Of a stretch of DNA of 64,000 nt, positions 15,779 to 24,256 are shown in pieces (position 1 is the first letter of the stretch; the number at the start of each line of letters is the position of its first letter). Both the position numbers and the translations under genes were made by a program. The stretch comes from Mucilaginibacter robiniae (GTDB taxonomy: Bacteria > Bacteroidota > Bacteroidia > Sphingobacteriales > Sphingobacteriaceae): the NCBI RefSeq assembly GCF_012849215.1, contig NZ_CP051683.1, forward strand, positions 1 to 64,000, written 5' to 3'. Under the pieces are notes generated by a model. That model was not told where the DNA came from and made no database searches. It saw only the letters and a list, made by a program, of their open reading frames with translations.

Positions 15779-17329
15779 TTACTGGTAATAGTCTTCGCCT
15801 CTGATGTTATCATGCTCGGGCATGGTAAGTTCATTGGCAAATAAGCTTTCTTCGTACTGATCGAGGTTCTTTTCCAGGATCATTTGTATGGTCTTGTAAC
15901 TGTACATGCCATAACTCAGGCCTCTTCTGCAGGCCAGGATCAGGCGTTCATTCCCGGCTTTACGGGCAAAGCCCAGCACACCGATGCAGGATCGGTAAGC
16001 CTGCTCTGCATGGTGCCTGCGGCTAAGGATATGCTGGATATAAAGGCGCACATCCTCATGGATCGATGCGGCCCAGGACAGGAACTTTTCCGGGTTCCAC
16101 TCGGCAACGAACTGGTGGGTGGAAGCCAGATGGTCTTTATCCGTAATGTAGCGGTGCAGCCCCTTGGTACGCTTGTGAATGGCTATGCGTTCATAATGAT
16201 AGAAGGCCTCTACCGTCGTGCTGGAATACAGCAGCTTGATCTTTTTGCCGATGAAGCGGTAAGGCACACTATAGTAGTTCTTATCAGGCCCGAGGCTGAC
16301 ATGCCCGTTTTTCATCACGGTGGCATGAAACTGCTTTTTAAGCTCATAGCGCAACACGGGTAAAGGCATAAGCGTTTCACGCTCTACCTCCTCGAATTGC
16401 TGCCTTCTGCTGTAAGGCCGGCTTTGCATCAGCCGGTTATTATGGGCTTCCAGCAGTTCATGAATAGCGGCATTCAGCTCTTGCAAGGAATGATAAACGC
16501 TCTTGCGCAGGGGAACATAAATGCGGCTATAGATGATTCTTACGGCACCTTCTACCAGCGCTTTATCACGAGGGCGGAATGCCCGGGCAGGTAAGATGGT
16601 CGTGCAATAATGATTGCTGAAGTCTTCAAACGTTTCATTCAGCGTAGGTTCGTAACGGTTACTTTTAGTGACGGCAGCTTTCAGATTGTCCGGAACAATG
16701 GCCTCCGGCACGCCGCCAATGTAATGCAGGGTATGCTCACAAGCGGAAATGAAGTCTTCTTTTTGCTGGCTCATGACCGCCTCGACATAGGTCAGCTGGC
16801 TGGCCCCAAGTATGCCGATGAAGACCTCGACAGGAATGATCTCCCCGGTATCCCGGTTTGTGATGCTCAGCTTTTGACCGGCAAAATCCACATACAGCTT
16901 ATCACCGGCCTTGTGGTCGATGTGCATCACAGGGTTAACCCGGGCCTGCCACTGGGTATAATAAAAGCAAAACTGGCTATACTGGTAACCGTCCGGAAAC
17001 TCTTTACGATAAGCCTCCCAAAGCATTTGACGGGTAACACCGGTACGTTTCAGCTCTTTGTCTACTTTGGGAAAGCAGCGCAGCATGGCTTGCATACGGC
17101 TGTTGGGAGAGCGCTCCTTAGCCTTGCCAAACAAGTCTTCCAGCTCTTTATCATTCAAAGCATTGACTTCATCAAAGCTGAAGCCGCTCTCCTTGAAAGA
17201 GGCCAGATACTTCTTTACGGTGTTTCTGGATGCGTCTGCCTGGGCTGCTATAGACATGATGCTGCGCCCGTTGGTGTACATCCTTAAGATCTTTCTTATC
17301 TTACTCATACTGATCGTAGTGTTAGCCAT
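15779..17329 (-). CDS. istA: IS21-family transposase IstA
   Basis: A 516-residue DDE transposase. The N-terminal HTH is near residues 8-45 (KIRKILRMYTNGRSIMSIAA). The rve catalytic core starts at about residue 145 with LYVDFAGQ (first Asp), then VPDNLKAAV (second Asp) and the Glu in ALVEGAVRIIYSRIY. A C-terminal beta region follows. It cuts and joins the element ends with IstB. The frame is complete, without internal stops, so the element may still be active. Confidence 0.93.
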   Translation of the reverse strand: MANTTISMSKIRKILRMYTNGRSIMSIAAQADASRNTVKKYLASFKESGFSFDEVNALNDKELEDLFGKAKERSPNSRMQAMLRCFPKVDKELKRTGVTRQMLWEAYRKEFPDGYQYSQFCFYYTQWQARVNPVMHIDHKAGDKLYVDFAGQKLSITNRDTGEIIPVEVFIGILGASQLTYVEAVMSQQKEDFISACEHTLHYIGGVPEAIVPDNLKAAVTKSNRYEPTLNETFEDFSNHYCTTILPARAFRPRDKALVEGAVRIIYSRIYVPLRKSVYHSLQELNAAIHELLEAHNNRLMQSRPYSRRQQFEEVERETLMPLPVLRYELKKQFHATVMKNGHVSLGPDKNYYSVPYRFIGKKIKLLYSSTTVEAFYHYERIAIHKRTKGLHRYITDKDHLASTHQFVAEWNPEKFLSWAASIHEDVRLYIQHILSRRHHAEQAYRSCIGVLGFARKAGNERLILACRRGLSYGMYSYKTIQMILEKNLDQYEESLFANELTMPEHDNIRGEDYYQ

Positions 17330-17510
17330 ACTTTGAGAGTTTTGTAACCCTACAAAGATGACGGCTGCTACCGCATCAGCTGCATTCCAGGGGTGGTCAG
17401 TTTCGCCCGGAATCCCTGGTCAGTTTGCCCCGGAATGGGGTGGTCAGTTTACGCCGGAACGCCTGACCTCTTTAAGACAGAACACCTGGTCATTTTCAGC
17501 AGAATACCCA

Positions 17511-17554
17511 GCAAATGCCAATGCGACTAAAAATATGCTTAATAGTTTTTTCAT
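17511..17554 (-). pseudogene. Lipoprotein gene, 5' part (signal peptide)
   Basis: ATG at 17552-17554 starts the signal peptide MKKLLSIFLVALAF, then the IS begins. The 44 bases join in frame to 14885 onward after removal of the IS and one GCAAA copy. It starts 18 bp after the stop of the PH-domain gene, so the intact lipoprotein was probably in that operon. Confidence 0.85.
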
Positions 17555-17572
17555 AAGTCTTTTACGTAAAAT

Positions 17573-18046
17573 TTAATTGATTTCAATGATTTTGCTTTTC
17601 GCTCGTGCCCTTTGAACCAACTCCCTGATCGTATCATTAATGTTGGATTGTCTTATGCCGGTGAGCGCAACAACAACGTCCTGCTTATCGGTAGTAATGA
17701 GGGTCAAGGTCATGATTTTTAATAAACGCATGACAATATTCTGTTTGATAATATAATCCTTGACCCTGTATAATTCAAGCGTAATAAGGGTATAATTGAA
17801 CATCCCGGTTCTCACCTTTAAGGTTTCTTCCGAAAGGATGTAAACAGTATTACGAATGTAAAAGAACCGATAAAAAGCCATTGCCAAAACGACAATTGCA
17901 GGTAAACAAAGTATGTTTAACCAAAAAGCCCCGACCAATAATGCTACCGTCATAATTAGCAGTCCTAAGACTGATAACAAACAGTAGGATATGGTGGGGC
18001 TGATCTGCAAGTACCGTTCCTTATCAGGGATACCGATACTTCTCAT
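17573..18046 (-). CDS. Membrane protein with bacterial PH domain (bPH2/YdbT-like)
   Basis: 157 residues. Two membrane helices at about residues 20-40 and 44-62 are followed by a bacterial PH-type segment (IRNTVYILSEETLKVRTGMF, TLELYRVKDYIIKQNIVMRL) of the sort found in YdbS/YdbT proteins. The C-terminus is basic. The role is unknown; in transfer regions such proteins may support the envelope. It follows the 18048-19526 gene directly (1-bp gap), so the two are probably translated together. Confidence 0.7.
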   Translation of the reverse strand: MRSIGIPDKERYLQISPTISYCLLSVLGLLIMTVALLVGAFWLNILCLPAIVVLAMAFYRFFYIRNTVYILSEETLKVRTGMFNYTLITLELYRVKDYIIKQNIVMRLLKIMTLTLITTDKQDVVVALTGIRQSNINDTIRELVQRARAKSKIIEIN

Positions 18047-18047
18047 A

Positions 18048-19526
18048 TTACCTGCTTCGCTGATAGCTTCGTTCTTCCTGATTCTGAACTTTTATATCCT
18101 GGGGCTTATCATAAACCAGCTTCAAATCTTTATCATAAAGACTTAAATTTTTATATTGAGGGCTTGCCGCAACAAACGCCTTTTCTTCGCCTCCGTTCTT
18201 TTCAAGCGTTACCGCTTGAAGATTCCCGCGCCTTAAGGATGCCATTAAAGATTCGCGCCTATCCGGGTCATTCAATTCCCTGATCGGGTGGGCGGTCACC
18301 GCTTTATCCAGGTCAAACCCGTAATTTTTATAAAATGTCTTAAATTGGTAATCGCCCTGCTCACTTTTCTTTTCAAAATCAAGCTTCAACCAAACCTCTT
18401 CCTTATGCTTGGTAACAGGTAGTTCAATCTCTTTGCCTTTGGCATCAAACTGGGCAATTGGAACACCTCTTTCAGTAAGGGTGATATTGGCTGTATTTTT
18501 ATCTTTAATCAGTTCCTTTATCATTTGCCTTGCTCCGGCCATATCCTGAACATCATAAGGGATATCATCATTTCCTTTATCATTTTTTTGTATAAAGGAA
18601 TGTATAAGCTGCAAGTTTTGGCGGTCTTTTACAGGTAGTTCTTTAGCATTTTTATCAAAAGCTTTAATTACAACATTATCTTTTCCCTGAATAGCATATT
18701 CATTAGTGGCCTTCGTTTTGGCTAATTCCTGAACTTTGGCAACGCCCTCTTGAACCTTTAAAACTTTCGCTATTTCCTGCGCTCCGGCGAAAACGGTTAA
18801 CCTGTCGGGCACTTCCGCTTTCTTTTGGATGGAACGGCCTGATAAAAGATTATAAGCTTCCTTGGCCGTAATGTCGTTACCGACATTTAGGTTAAAAATC
18901 CGGCTTACCGGTTCTTGCATTGTTCCATTAGGGTTGCCTTTTTCCAGTGTAGCCTGATAGTTATTTAGAAAATATTTTTCTGTCGTTTTGCTTTTGCTGA
19001 AACGTAATTCATAATTCACTAAATCCTTTGCTACTGCGGTTTTAAACTCTGCGGTAGCACCAAGTGTAAATTTATCTGAACCCTCCTTTAATCGCACCTC
19101 TAAAGCCGTATTGAGGTTTTCACCAAACCCCAGGTACTTAAGGCTCTTTTTTAGGTAGTCAAAGTTTTGCTCGTTGAGTTGAGATTTCTTCATATTGAAA
19201 CTAACATCTTCAAAATTAACAAATCTCTTTTCCTTATCGGTTTGCTGATCGGCAAAATGTCGCATCAAGTACCCTTTTTCATCTACAAAGTAGTAAATAT
19301 CCCTATCAGGTATTACCAATGCATCAAAAAGAAGGTCGTGTTTGTCTTTATCGGACAATTGGTAGTTATCAATTACATTAGGGATTGAACGTAACTGCTC
19401 TACGGATAATTTCGGCTTTTCAATTGTAACGGCCAAAGCGGTATCTTTTTCATACGGCTTTTCAAAAAGCTGCTTTTGTTCATCGGTCGCTTGTATGACC
19501 TGAACGGGATTTGGTCTGATTTCCAT
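18048..19526 (-). CDS. Large conjugative-element protein of the DUF3945-associated type
   Basis: A soluble 492-residue protein. Segments such as NFDYLKKSLKYLGFGENLNT, LRFSKSKTTEKYFLNNYQAT and ITAKEAYNLLSGRSI recur in large DUF3945/DUF4099-associated proteins of Bacteroidota transfer elements. The C-terminal half has two repeats of about 60 residues with TLTERGVPIAQFDAKGKEIE-like wording. No enzymatic motif is visible. It is the first gene of an operon with the PH-domain protein and, before the IS insertion, the lipoprotein. The function is unknown; assignment is by resemblance. Confidence 0.55.
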   Translation of the reverse strand: MEIRPNPVQVIQATDEQKQLFEKPYEKDTALAVTIEKPKLSVEQLRSIPNVIDNYQLSDKDKHDLLFDALVIPDRDIYYFVDEKGYLMRHFADQQTDKEKRFVNFEDVSFNMKKSQLNEQNFDYLKKSLKYLGFGENLNTALEVRLKEGSDKFTLGATAEFKTAVAKDLVNYELRFSKSKTTEKYFLNNYQATLEKGNPNGTMQEPVSRIFNLNVGNDITAKEAYNLLSGRSIQKKAEVPDRLTVFAGAQEIAKVLKVQEGVAKVQELAKTKATNEYAIQGKDNVVIKAFDKNAKELPVKDRQNLQLIHSFIQKNDKGNDDIPYDVQDMAGARQMIKELIKDKNTANITLTERGVPIAQFDAKGKEIELPVTKHKEEVWLKLDFEKKSEQGDYQFKTFYKNYGFDLDKAVTAHPIRELNDPDRRESLMASLRRGNLQAVTLEKNGGEEKAFVAASPQYKNLSLYDKDLKLVYDKPQDIKVQNQEERSYQRSR

Positions 19527-19599
19527 AATACATAGAATTGAGGTTAATAATCTTAATTGATAGCTCCATAAAAAGCATCAGGGATAGTAGTGGTTATCC

Positions 19600-19685
19600 T
19601 TTTTGCTTGATGGGAATAGGGCAGAGGGGGCAAAAAGATAGGAACGGATAGCCCGCCCAAAGGGGATGCCCAAATGATTGATTTT
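19600..19685 (-). promoter_or_regulatory. Partial third copy of the leader element
   Basis: TGGGAATAGGGCAG-GGGGCA here matches TGGGAATAGGGCAGGGGCA at 13100-13118, and an AAAGGGGATGCCCA block resembles the GGGATACCCA block, though the order is rearranged. It lies upstream of the 18048-19526 gene, as the full copies do for their genes. Confidence 0.35.
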
Positions 19686-19691
19686 CGAGCC

Positions 19692-20504
19692 TTACACGAC
19701 CGAAACTTTATAATCCTGGCTTAGTGACAGCTTACCGGAAAAAGTATCACCAGAGCCCTTCTTTTTGAATGATTTGATAACGCCTGTACTACCATTTTCA
19801 CACAACGCAATAACATCGTTTGCTGAAATTTCCTTACCCGAAATCTGCCTCCAAATCACAAAATCGCATTTGATCTGCTGATCTTTAAAATTTGAACACG
19901 AGAAAGCTTTTGCGTTACCCAAAATCGAACCTGTTTTACACTTTGGACATTTAGCCACTTCAAAGACGAACTTAGTTTTAAAGTCTTCATCAAGAATTAT
20001 TTTTGCTCCAAACTCTTTATTCTGCTGACTTATAAAATCTGTCCTGAAATCAGTCGAGCTACCATTCAAAAGCACTTCTGCATCATTTTCTGAAAGCATC
20101 ACCCCTGCAACATTCCGGCCTATGTACAAATCACAAGCCTTATTTTGAATATAACCTTCACATATAAAAGCTTTTGAGGAAACATGCACCCGCTTACCAC
20201 ACTTAGGACAAGACGTTTGCAATTCTTTATTTTCAAAAACGGGCTTAATTAACCCCTCCTGTATAACCAACTTTGCAGAAAACGGCTTATTATCCCGATT
20301 AACCAGGTCATTAAAAAAATCGGTTTCCTTGTCCGTTGCAAGCTGGATAACAATTTCTTTCGTAATATCCTTTCCGAAATAAGACTTGTAAATTGTAAAG
20401 CTGCATTTATCATCTACGCTTTTAAAGTGGTTACACATATAACTACTTGCGCCCTCAATCAAGTCACCTTGCTTACAAACAGGGCATTTGGCTACTTTTT
20501 CCAT
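19692..20504 (-). CDS. Protein with three topoisomerase-type zinc ribbons
   Basis: The 270-residue product is built of three repeats of about 85 residues. Each begins with CPxC and has a second Cys pair in a CNHFKSVDDKC / CEGYIQNKAC / CSNFKDQQIKC pattern, as in the C-terminal zinc fingers of topoisomerases I/III. Each is followed by an ISGKEISANDVIALCENGST-like strand-helix unit. In related elements such modules form the tail of a TopB protein; here they are free-standing, so this is a possible single-strand DNA binder for transfer. A GATATC cluster lies upstream. Confidence 0.75.
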   Translation of the reverse strand: MEKVAKCPVCKQGDLIEGASSYMCNHFKSVDDKCSFTIYKSYFGKDITKEIVIQLATDKETDFFNDLVNRDNKPFSAKLVIQEGLIKPVFENKELQTSCPKCGKRVHVSSKAFICEGYIQNKACDLYIGRNVAGVMLSENDAEVLLNGSSTDFRTDFISQQNKEFGAKIILDEDFKTKFVFEVAKCPKCKTGSILGNAKAFSCSNFKDQQIKCDFVIWRQISGKEISANDVIALCENGSTGVIKSFKKKGSGDTFSGKLSLSQDYKVSVV

Positions 20505-20550
20505 AATGAAATTTGTATGTTGATATTTTGATATCTTGGTATCAGTAGAA

Positions 20551-21255
20551 TTAATACTGGTTTTTTTGGGCTAAGTAGCCCAGGAATGAACCATATTCCT
20601 TTTTTGAAGGCTTATGCGCTTTTAGGTTAGGGCGCTTACCGAATAACCGGCAGAAAGAAAAGTAGGAAAATTTATGACGGTCAATTGCTACCGATTTAAG
20701 GTTTTCAGCTAATGAAATCTCTGTTACTTGAACCGATTCCTCATTCAGTAAGAAAGAACAATCTTTATTTGATAGCCAGAGCGAAACTTTGCAATCGTAA
20801 ATTTTACCTAATATATCATTACCGAAAACGGTATGATAACGGACTTTGCCAAACTTATTTTTTAAGATATCAATTTGATACTTTGATGGTCTTACACCTA
20901 AAGCGACGAACAGACAATTATTTAAAAAATGAAATTTCAATTCATTTAGGTGAGCGTAGGCAATTGCTTCTACTGCCGAAAAAAAAAGGAAGATATCTTT
21001 GGGGTGCTGCTGATCACCAGAAGTCCAAATTCCTATAGAACAGCCTAACTTGCAGGTATGAAAACCAAAAATTTCTTTATCCTTCAATTCGCCGTCCCAA
21101 TAAAATTTAAAAATTAATCGACCTGCATGATCTGTTATAAAGGAGTTGACGAAAAGGCGTTGGACAGTTGGTCCAACGCCCAATGCTGTTAACTGGGGCA
21201 CATCAATGTTACCTACCTCTGCCTCTTGATTGTTCAATGTCGTTATCTTCATCAT
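20551..21255 (-). CDS. Hypothetical protein, possibly a degenerate Toprim-like domain
   Basis: A 234-residue protein. The middle (DIFLFFSAVEAIAYAHLN, then KVRYHTVFGNDILGKIYDCK) is arranged like a Toprim fold, but the catalytic glutamate of motif 1 is not present, so it would be inactive as a primase. The start overlaps the end of the DUF4099 gene by 47 bp in another frame, indicating tight coupling. Its place between DUF4099 and zinc-ribbon genes suggests a role in processing DNA during transfer. The Toprim link is inference from a short stretch. Confidence 0.45.
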   Translation of the reverse strand: MMKITTLNNQEAEVGNIDVPQLTALGVGPTVQRLFVNSFITDHAGRLIFKFYWDGELKDKEIFGFHTCKLGCSIGIWTSGDQQHPKDIFLFFSAVEAIAYAHLNELKFHFLNNCLFVALGVRPSKYQIDILKNKFGKVRYHTVFGNDILGKIYDCKVSLWLSNKDCSFLLNEESVQVTEISLAENLKSVAIDRHKFSYFSFCRLFGKRPNLKAHKPSKKEYGSFLGYLAQKNQY

Positions 21256-22153
21256 TTACAGCATTAACCTTACCATCATCGGGGTCATTAACGTTCTTTT
21301 CGTTCATAACATCATCAGCATCTTTCGTGCGTAAGGTGTTCAACTGTGCAGGTTCCATTGCAGAGGCATTACTAAATTCATGCTTCACCACATTAAGTTC
21401 ATTAGCTATGGATTTATCGTTTGGAAATTTCTGTTGTTTGCGCTCCAATTGCTTTTCCACTTCCTTTAAAGCTGTTAAATAGCCGGTTGAATATGATTTT
21501 TCTTCGGCAGTTTCCCTACCCATTAATCGGGCAATGCCGGTAACTAAAAGATAGCTTATACCGCCATCTAAAAGGACGGACAGTACCAGGGCGTTACGAT
21601 TCGAACGTAGGCCGTTTTTATCCGAAGTTCGGTATTGCACTTCCGTTCCATCTGATAAAGTGATTATTTCGCCTTCTCTAAGCTTGCGCTTTTTTTCCGG
21701 GCTAATGACTTCATTGTTGATAGCTTCGGGCAGCTTGATTTTTCGGGGGTCGTAGCTTAAAAACTGGTTAGTCAATTTATCAAACTCGATAATTTCTGAG
21801 GTGGCGTTACCTTCTCTATCAATAACCTCTTTTTTTATATTCGGCAAATGGCCGTTTACAAGCTGCTCATGTTCCTGCTCATTAAGCAGGGGATGCTTTT
21901 GAACATCCTTGTAAACTGGGTCGATGCGTAATTTATTTTCGCCGTTTTCCGCAACTACAGATAGTCGGGCCTCTATAGCTTCAATCTCAAAACCATTATC
22001 TCCTTTAACGTTTTTAAGCTCCACAAGGTCAGTCATGTTTCCTCGTTTGAGGGCATTTAAATTATCACTGTCAATATCAAGTGAACCGCCTTTGTACAAG
22101 CCTACTCGTTCCAGGTCTTTAAGGGGCAGTTGATTTTCTAATACTTCTTTCAT
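21209..22153 (-). CDS. DUF4099/DUF3945 domain protein of conjugative elements
   Basis: 314 residues. The N-terminus (ENQLPLKDLERVGLYKGGSL, then ALKRGNMTDLVEL) is the DUF4099 signature. The following ARLSVV...LRIDPVYKDVQKHPLLNE and VIDREGNATSEIIEFDKLTN parts resemble DUF3945. The C-terminus is a charged, disordered tail ending QSRGRGR. Such proteins accompany topoisomerase and antirestriction genes in Bacteroidota transfer elements; the molecular function is unknown. It lies 18 bp after ardC. Confidence 0.75.
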   Translation of the reverse strand: MKEVLENQLPLKDLERVGLYKGGSLDIDSDNLNALKRGNMTDLVELKNVKGDNGFEIEAIEARLSVVAENGENKLRIDPVYKDVQKHPLLNEQEHEQLVNGHLPNIKKEVIDREGNATSEIIEFDKLTNQFLSYDPRKIKLPEAINNEVISPEKKRKLREGEIITLSDGTEVQYRTSDKNGLRSNRNALVLSVLLDGGISYLLVTGIARLMGRETAEEKSYSTGYLTALKEVEKQLERKQQKFPNDKSIANELNVVKHEFSNASAMEPAQLNTLRTKDADDVMNEKNVNDPDDGKVNAVNDEDNDIEQSRGRGR

Positions 22154-22171
22154 GTTATTAAGTGTTTATGG

Positions 22172-23437
22172 TTAGATTTTACGTTTATAGCTACTGTCTT
22201 CCGAAGCAGCTAAAATCTTATCGGTCGCTATGTTATAATCATTCTCCCTCTCGGTCGAAATACTATAATTGGGGCTTTTCGCTTGCGATTTTTCAGATTC
22301 AATAACAGAAACTGATTTCCTGTTATCTCTTTTAGCTTCGACCAATGATTTAAAAAGCCCGTCATTAGGGGTAAGCTGTATTTTATGCTTATTGCTTAAA
22401 TCCTCAATAAGAAAATCCTTCTTATTAGCTTCTAACACTTTATAAGTGGTGGAATTATACTTGATTTCATCCCCCTTTTGCAATGTATGTGGGTTAAATT
22501 CAATAGCCTTATTACTTTCTTGCTTAAGGTCAATTTTCTGCTCGAAAGCCATCACAAAATCAAATATCCGCTGTGCATCCGCTGCGGCCGCATGGATTTC
22601 ATAAGGGGTATCAGTTAATATCTGTATCCAGTTGTCTACATAGGCGATGTGCTGTTTAGGGTCATGACCTATCTTAAGTTCGTTCCCTAAAATCATAGAA
22701 GCGATCTCTGCCCTTAATTCTTCCCTTGCATAATCAGGGGTTCCGAATTTGTTTACTAAATCGCGGTCAAGCCTGGTGTGGTGTCCTGTCCAATGGCCTA
22801 ATTCATGTAGAGCAGTGGAATAGTAGCGGTCGGCAGTTTCAAACTGTTTTCTATCGGGCAATTGTATCCTATCAAAAAGCGGGGCGTAATATGCCTTATC
22901 CCCGGCCACATGTTCAATCTTTGCACCCGATGCTTTAAGGATATTTTCAGCCCTTGCAACTTTTTCCCATAAGTCGATATCTTTAACCTGGCGCTCGGGT
23001 AATGGTGGGATACCTTTTATTTGCTCTGCATTAAAAACCCAAGCTTTGGTGACAATTGGGTTTGATAATTCAACTTTGATTTTCACTGGATGCCCTTTGT
23101 CGTCGAGTACTGGCCGTTTATTTTCATCAAGCTTCGTTCGCAAATCATGGGTTTTTACAAAATTTATCATAAATCCTTTTGCGCCTTTTTGAACCTGCCA
23201 CCCTTCACTTTCTGCCTGTTTGAATGTTGCCCAACGAGGGTCAGAATAGGGACTAAATAAATGCAGATAGAGTGCATTTAAGCCTTTGTATGGATTACCG
23301 GTAACGGCATTATATGGCATGCTATAATCAGTCCCTGCGCTGTTCCAGGGCTTTTGCCAAGGTGCTACACCTTCTTTAAGTTGCTCAATTATCTTTTCAG
23401 CAACCAGTTCGTACATTTTCTTATTATCAGTTGCCAT
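22172..23437 (-). CDS. ardC: ArdC-family antirestriction protein with zincin motif
   Basis: 421 residues. The N-terminal ssDNA-binding ArdC domain (about residues 8-150: YELVAEKIIEQLKEGVAPWQ, with PYNAVTGNPYKGLNALYL) is followed by a zinc-metallopeptidase domain with HELGHWTGH at about residue 212 and a downstream Glu in EELRAEIASM. ArdC proteins shield the incoming plasmid strand from host restriction. A C-terminal extension of about 120 residues is low in complexity. I chose the ATG at 23435-23437; it overlaps the end of the 58-residue gene by 11 bp. Confidence 0.85.
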   Translation of the reverse strand: MATDNKKMYELVAEKIIEQLKEGVAPWQKPWNSAGTDYSMPYNAVTGNPYKGLNALYLHLFSPYSDPRWATFKQAESEGWQVQKGAKGFMINFVKTHDLRTKLDENKRPVLDDKGHPVKIKVELSNPIVTKAWVFNAEQIKGIPPLPERQVKDIDLWEKVARAENILKASGAKIEHVAGDKAYYAPLFDRIQLPDRKQFETADRYYSTALHELGHWTGHHTRLDRDLVNKFGTPDYAREELRAEIASMILGNELKIGHDPKQHIAYVDNWIQILTDTPYEIHAAAADAQRIFDFVMAFEQKIDLKQESNKAIEFNPHTLQKGDEIKYNSTTYKVLEANKKDFLIEDLSNKHKIQLTPNDGLFKSLVEAKRDNRKSVSVIESEKSQAKSPNYSISTERENDYNIATDKILAASEDSSYKRKI

Positions 23438-23603
23438 GTGTTGCCTCCTTTCCTTCGTCTTCCAAATCTTCATCAGGTAGCACGTCTGCAACGTCTACCC
23501 CGTATAATTCGGCCTCGGCTTTCGTAAGCTCAACACTGGCCCCATCTGCTACAAGCTGTAATTTATGCTGTAGCGAATGTTCAGTTTTGTTTCTAATTGA
23601 CAT
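23427..23603 (-). CDS. Small acidic protein nested between M23 peptidase and ardC (58 residues)
   Basis: MSIRNKTEHSLQHKLQLVAD is followed by GASVELTKAEAELYG and an acidic tail (DVLPDEDLEDEGKE). It overlaps the stop of the M23 gene by 11 bp and the start of ardC by 11 bp, so all three genes are tightly coupled. The frame is intact and has good codons for this plasmid. No family is recognised. Confidence 0.6.
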   Translation of the reverse strand: MSIRNKTEHSLQHKLQLVADGASVELTKAEAELYGVDVADVLPDEDLEDEGKEATHGN

Positions 23604-24249
23604 ATTCGGTGGTTTGCGTTAAAAATTTGGTTAGTTCATCTTTTCTGTTTACAGAAAGTATTTCTTTTAAGAAGGGCAGGGGATTGATGCTTTGCCCTTT
23701 ATATTTGACAATGAAGTGCAGATGCTCACCGGTAACTCGTCCTGTTCGTCCACTTATGCCAATGATTGTTCCCGCTTTAACTAAATCACCGGCTTTGACG
23801 AACCTTACTGAAAGATGGCCGTAAATGGTTTCATATAAACCATGATTGATTACAATGTAGTTTCCAATGCTATTATCATAACTTGAAGCTATAACGGTGC
23901 CATGAAGCACTGAATAGATTTCTGCTTTACGTGCGGATAGGTCTACACCATTATGAAATTTGATGTTCCCTAATATTGGATGGATTCGATATCCAAACCC
24001 TGATCTTAAGATGATACTTGTTAAAGGCAGGGCCGAAAGTAGCAGGGGTTCACGTTCAGGTAAAAAATTGGATGAATAAACAGTATCCTTTGTAACTTTC
24101 ACTTTCGTGGCCGTATCCCTTGGGATATCAACTTTCTTCACTTCAATAGAGTTGATCTGTTCAACGCTAACTATCGAATTGAACTGTTGGGAATAAGCAT
24201 TTACGGCAAAAAGAAAAAGGATAATGAAAGAGAAATTAAATACTTTCAT
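23593..24249 (-). CDS. M23-family peptidase (LytM domain), probably the transfer-system muramidase
   Basis: 218 residues with a signal peptide (MKVFNFSFIILFLFAVNAYS). The LytM domain begins with SGFGYRIHPILGNIKFHNGVD (zinc ligands His and Asp) and ends with GEHLHFIVKYKG (catalytic HxH). It cleaves peptide cross-links in the cell wall and so makes room for the secretion channel; the location directly after the coupling protein gene fits this. The start is taken as the ATG at 24247-24249; two further in-frame starts upstream overlap the repeat array. Confidence 0.85.
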   Translation of the reverse strand: MKVFNFSFIILFLFAVNAYSQQFNSIVSVEQINSIEVKKVDIPRDTATKVKVTKDTVYSSNFLPEREPLLLSALPLTSIILRSGFGYRIHPILGNIKFHNGVDLSARKAEIYSVLHGTVIASSYDNSIGNYIVINHGLYETIYGHLSVRFVKAGDLVKAGTIIGISGRTGRVTGEHLHFIVKYKGQSINPLPFLKEILSVNRKDELTKFLTQTTEYVN

Positions 24250-24256
24250 AACCATT

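Larger units (their letters stand above)
14891..17510 (-). mobile_element. Complete IS21-family insertion sequence (2620 bp)
   Basis: istA and istB are both intact. The ends form an imperfect inverted repeat: on the plus strand the left end reads TAGGTATTCCGGGGATG, and on the minus strand the right end reads TGGGTATTCTGCTGAAAATG, both followed by TGACCA-like words. Several further copies of an ATTCCGG-N-AAACTGACCA module lie inside the right end, as expected of IS21-type multiple terminal repeats. A 5-bp target duplication, GCAAA, flanks it at 14886-14890 and 17511-17515. Its visibly higher GC content than the surroundings suggests recent arrival. Confidence 0.92.

Noticed and set aside
16610..17287. 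Long plus-strand frames opposite istA
   Set aside because: Shadows of the GC-richer transposase gene; no family motifs.
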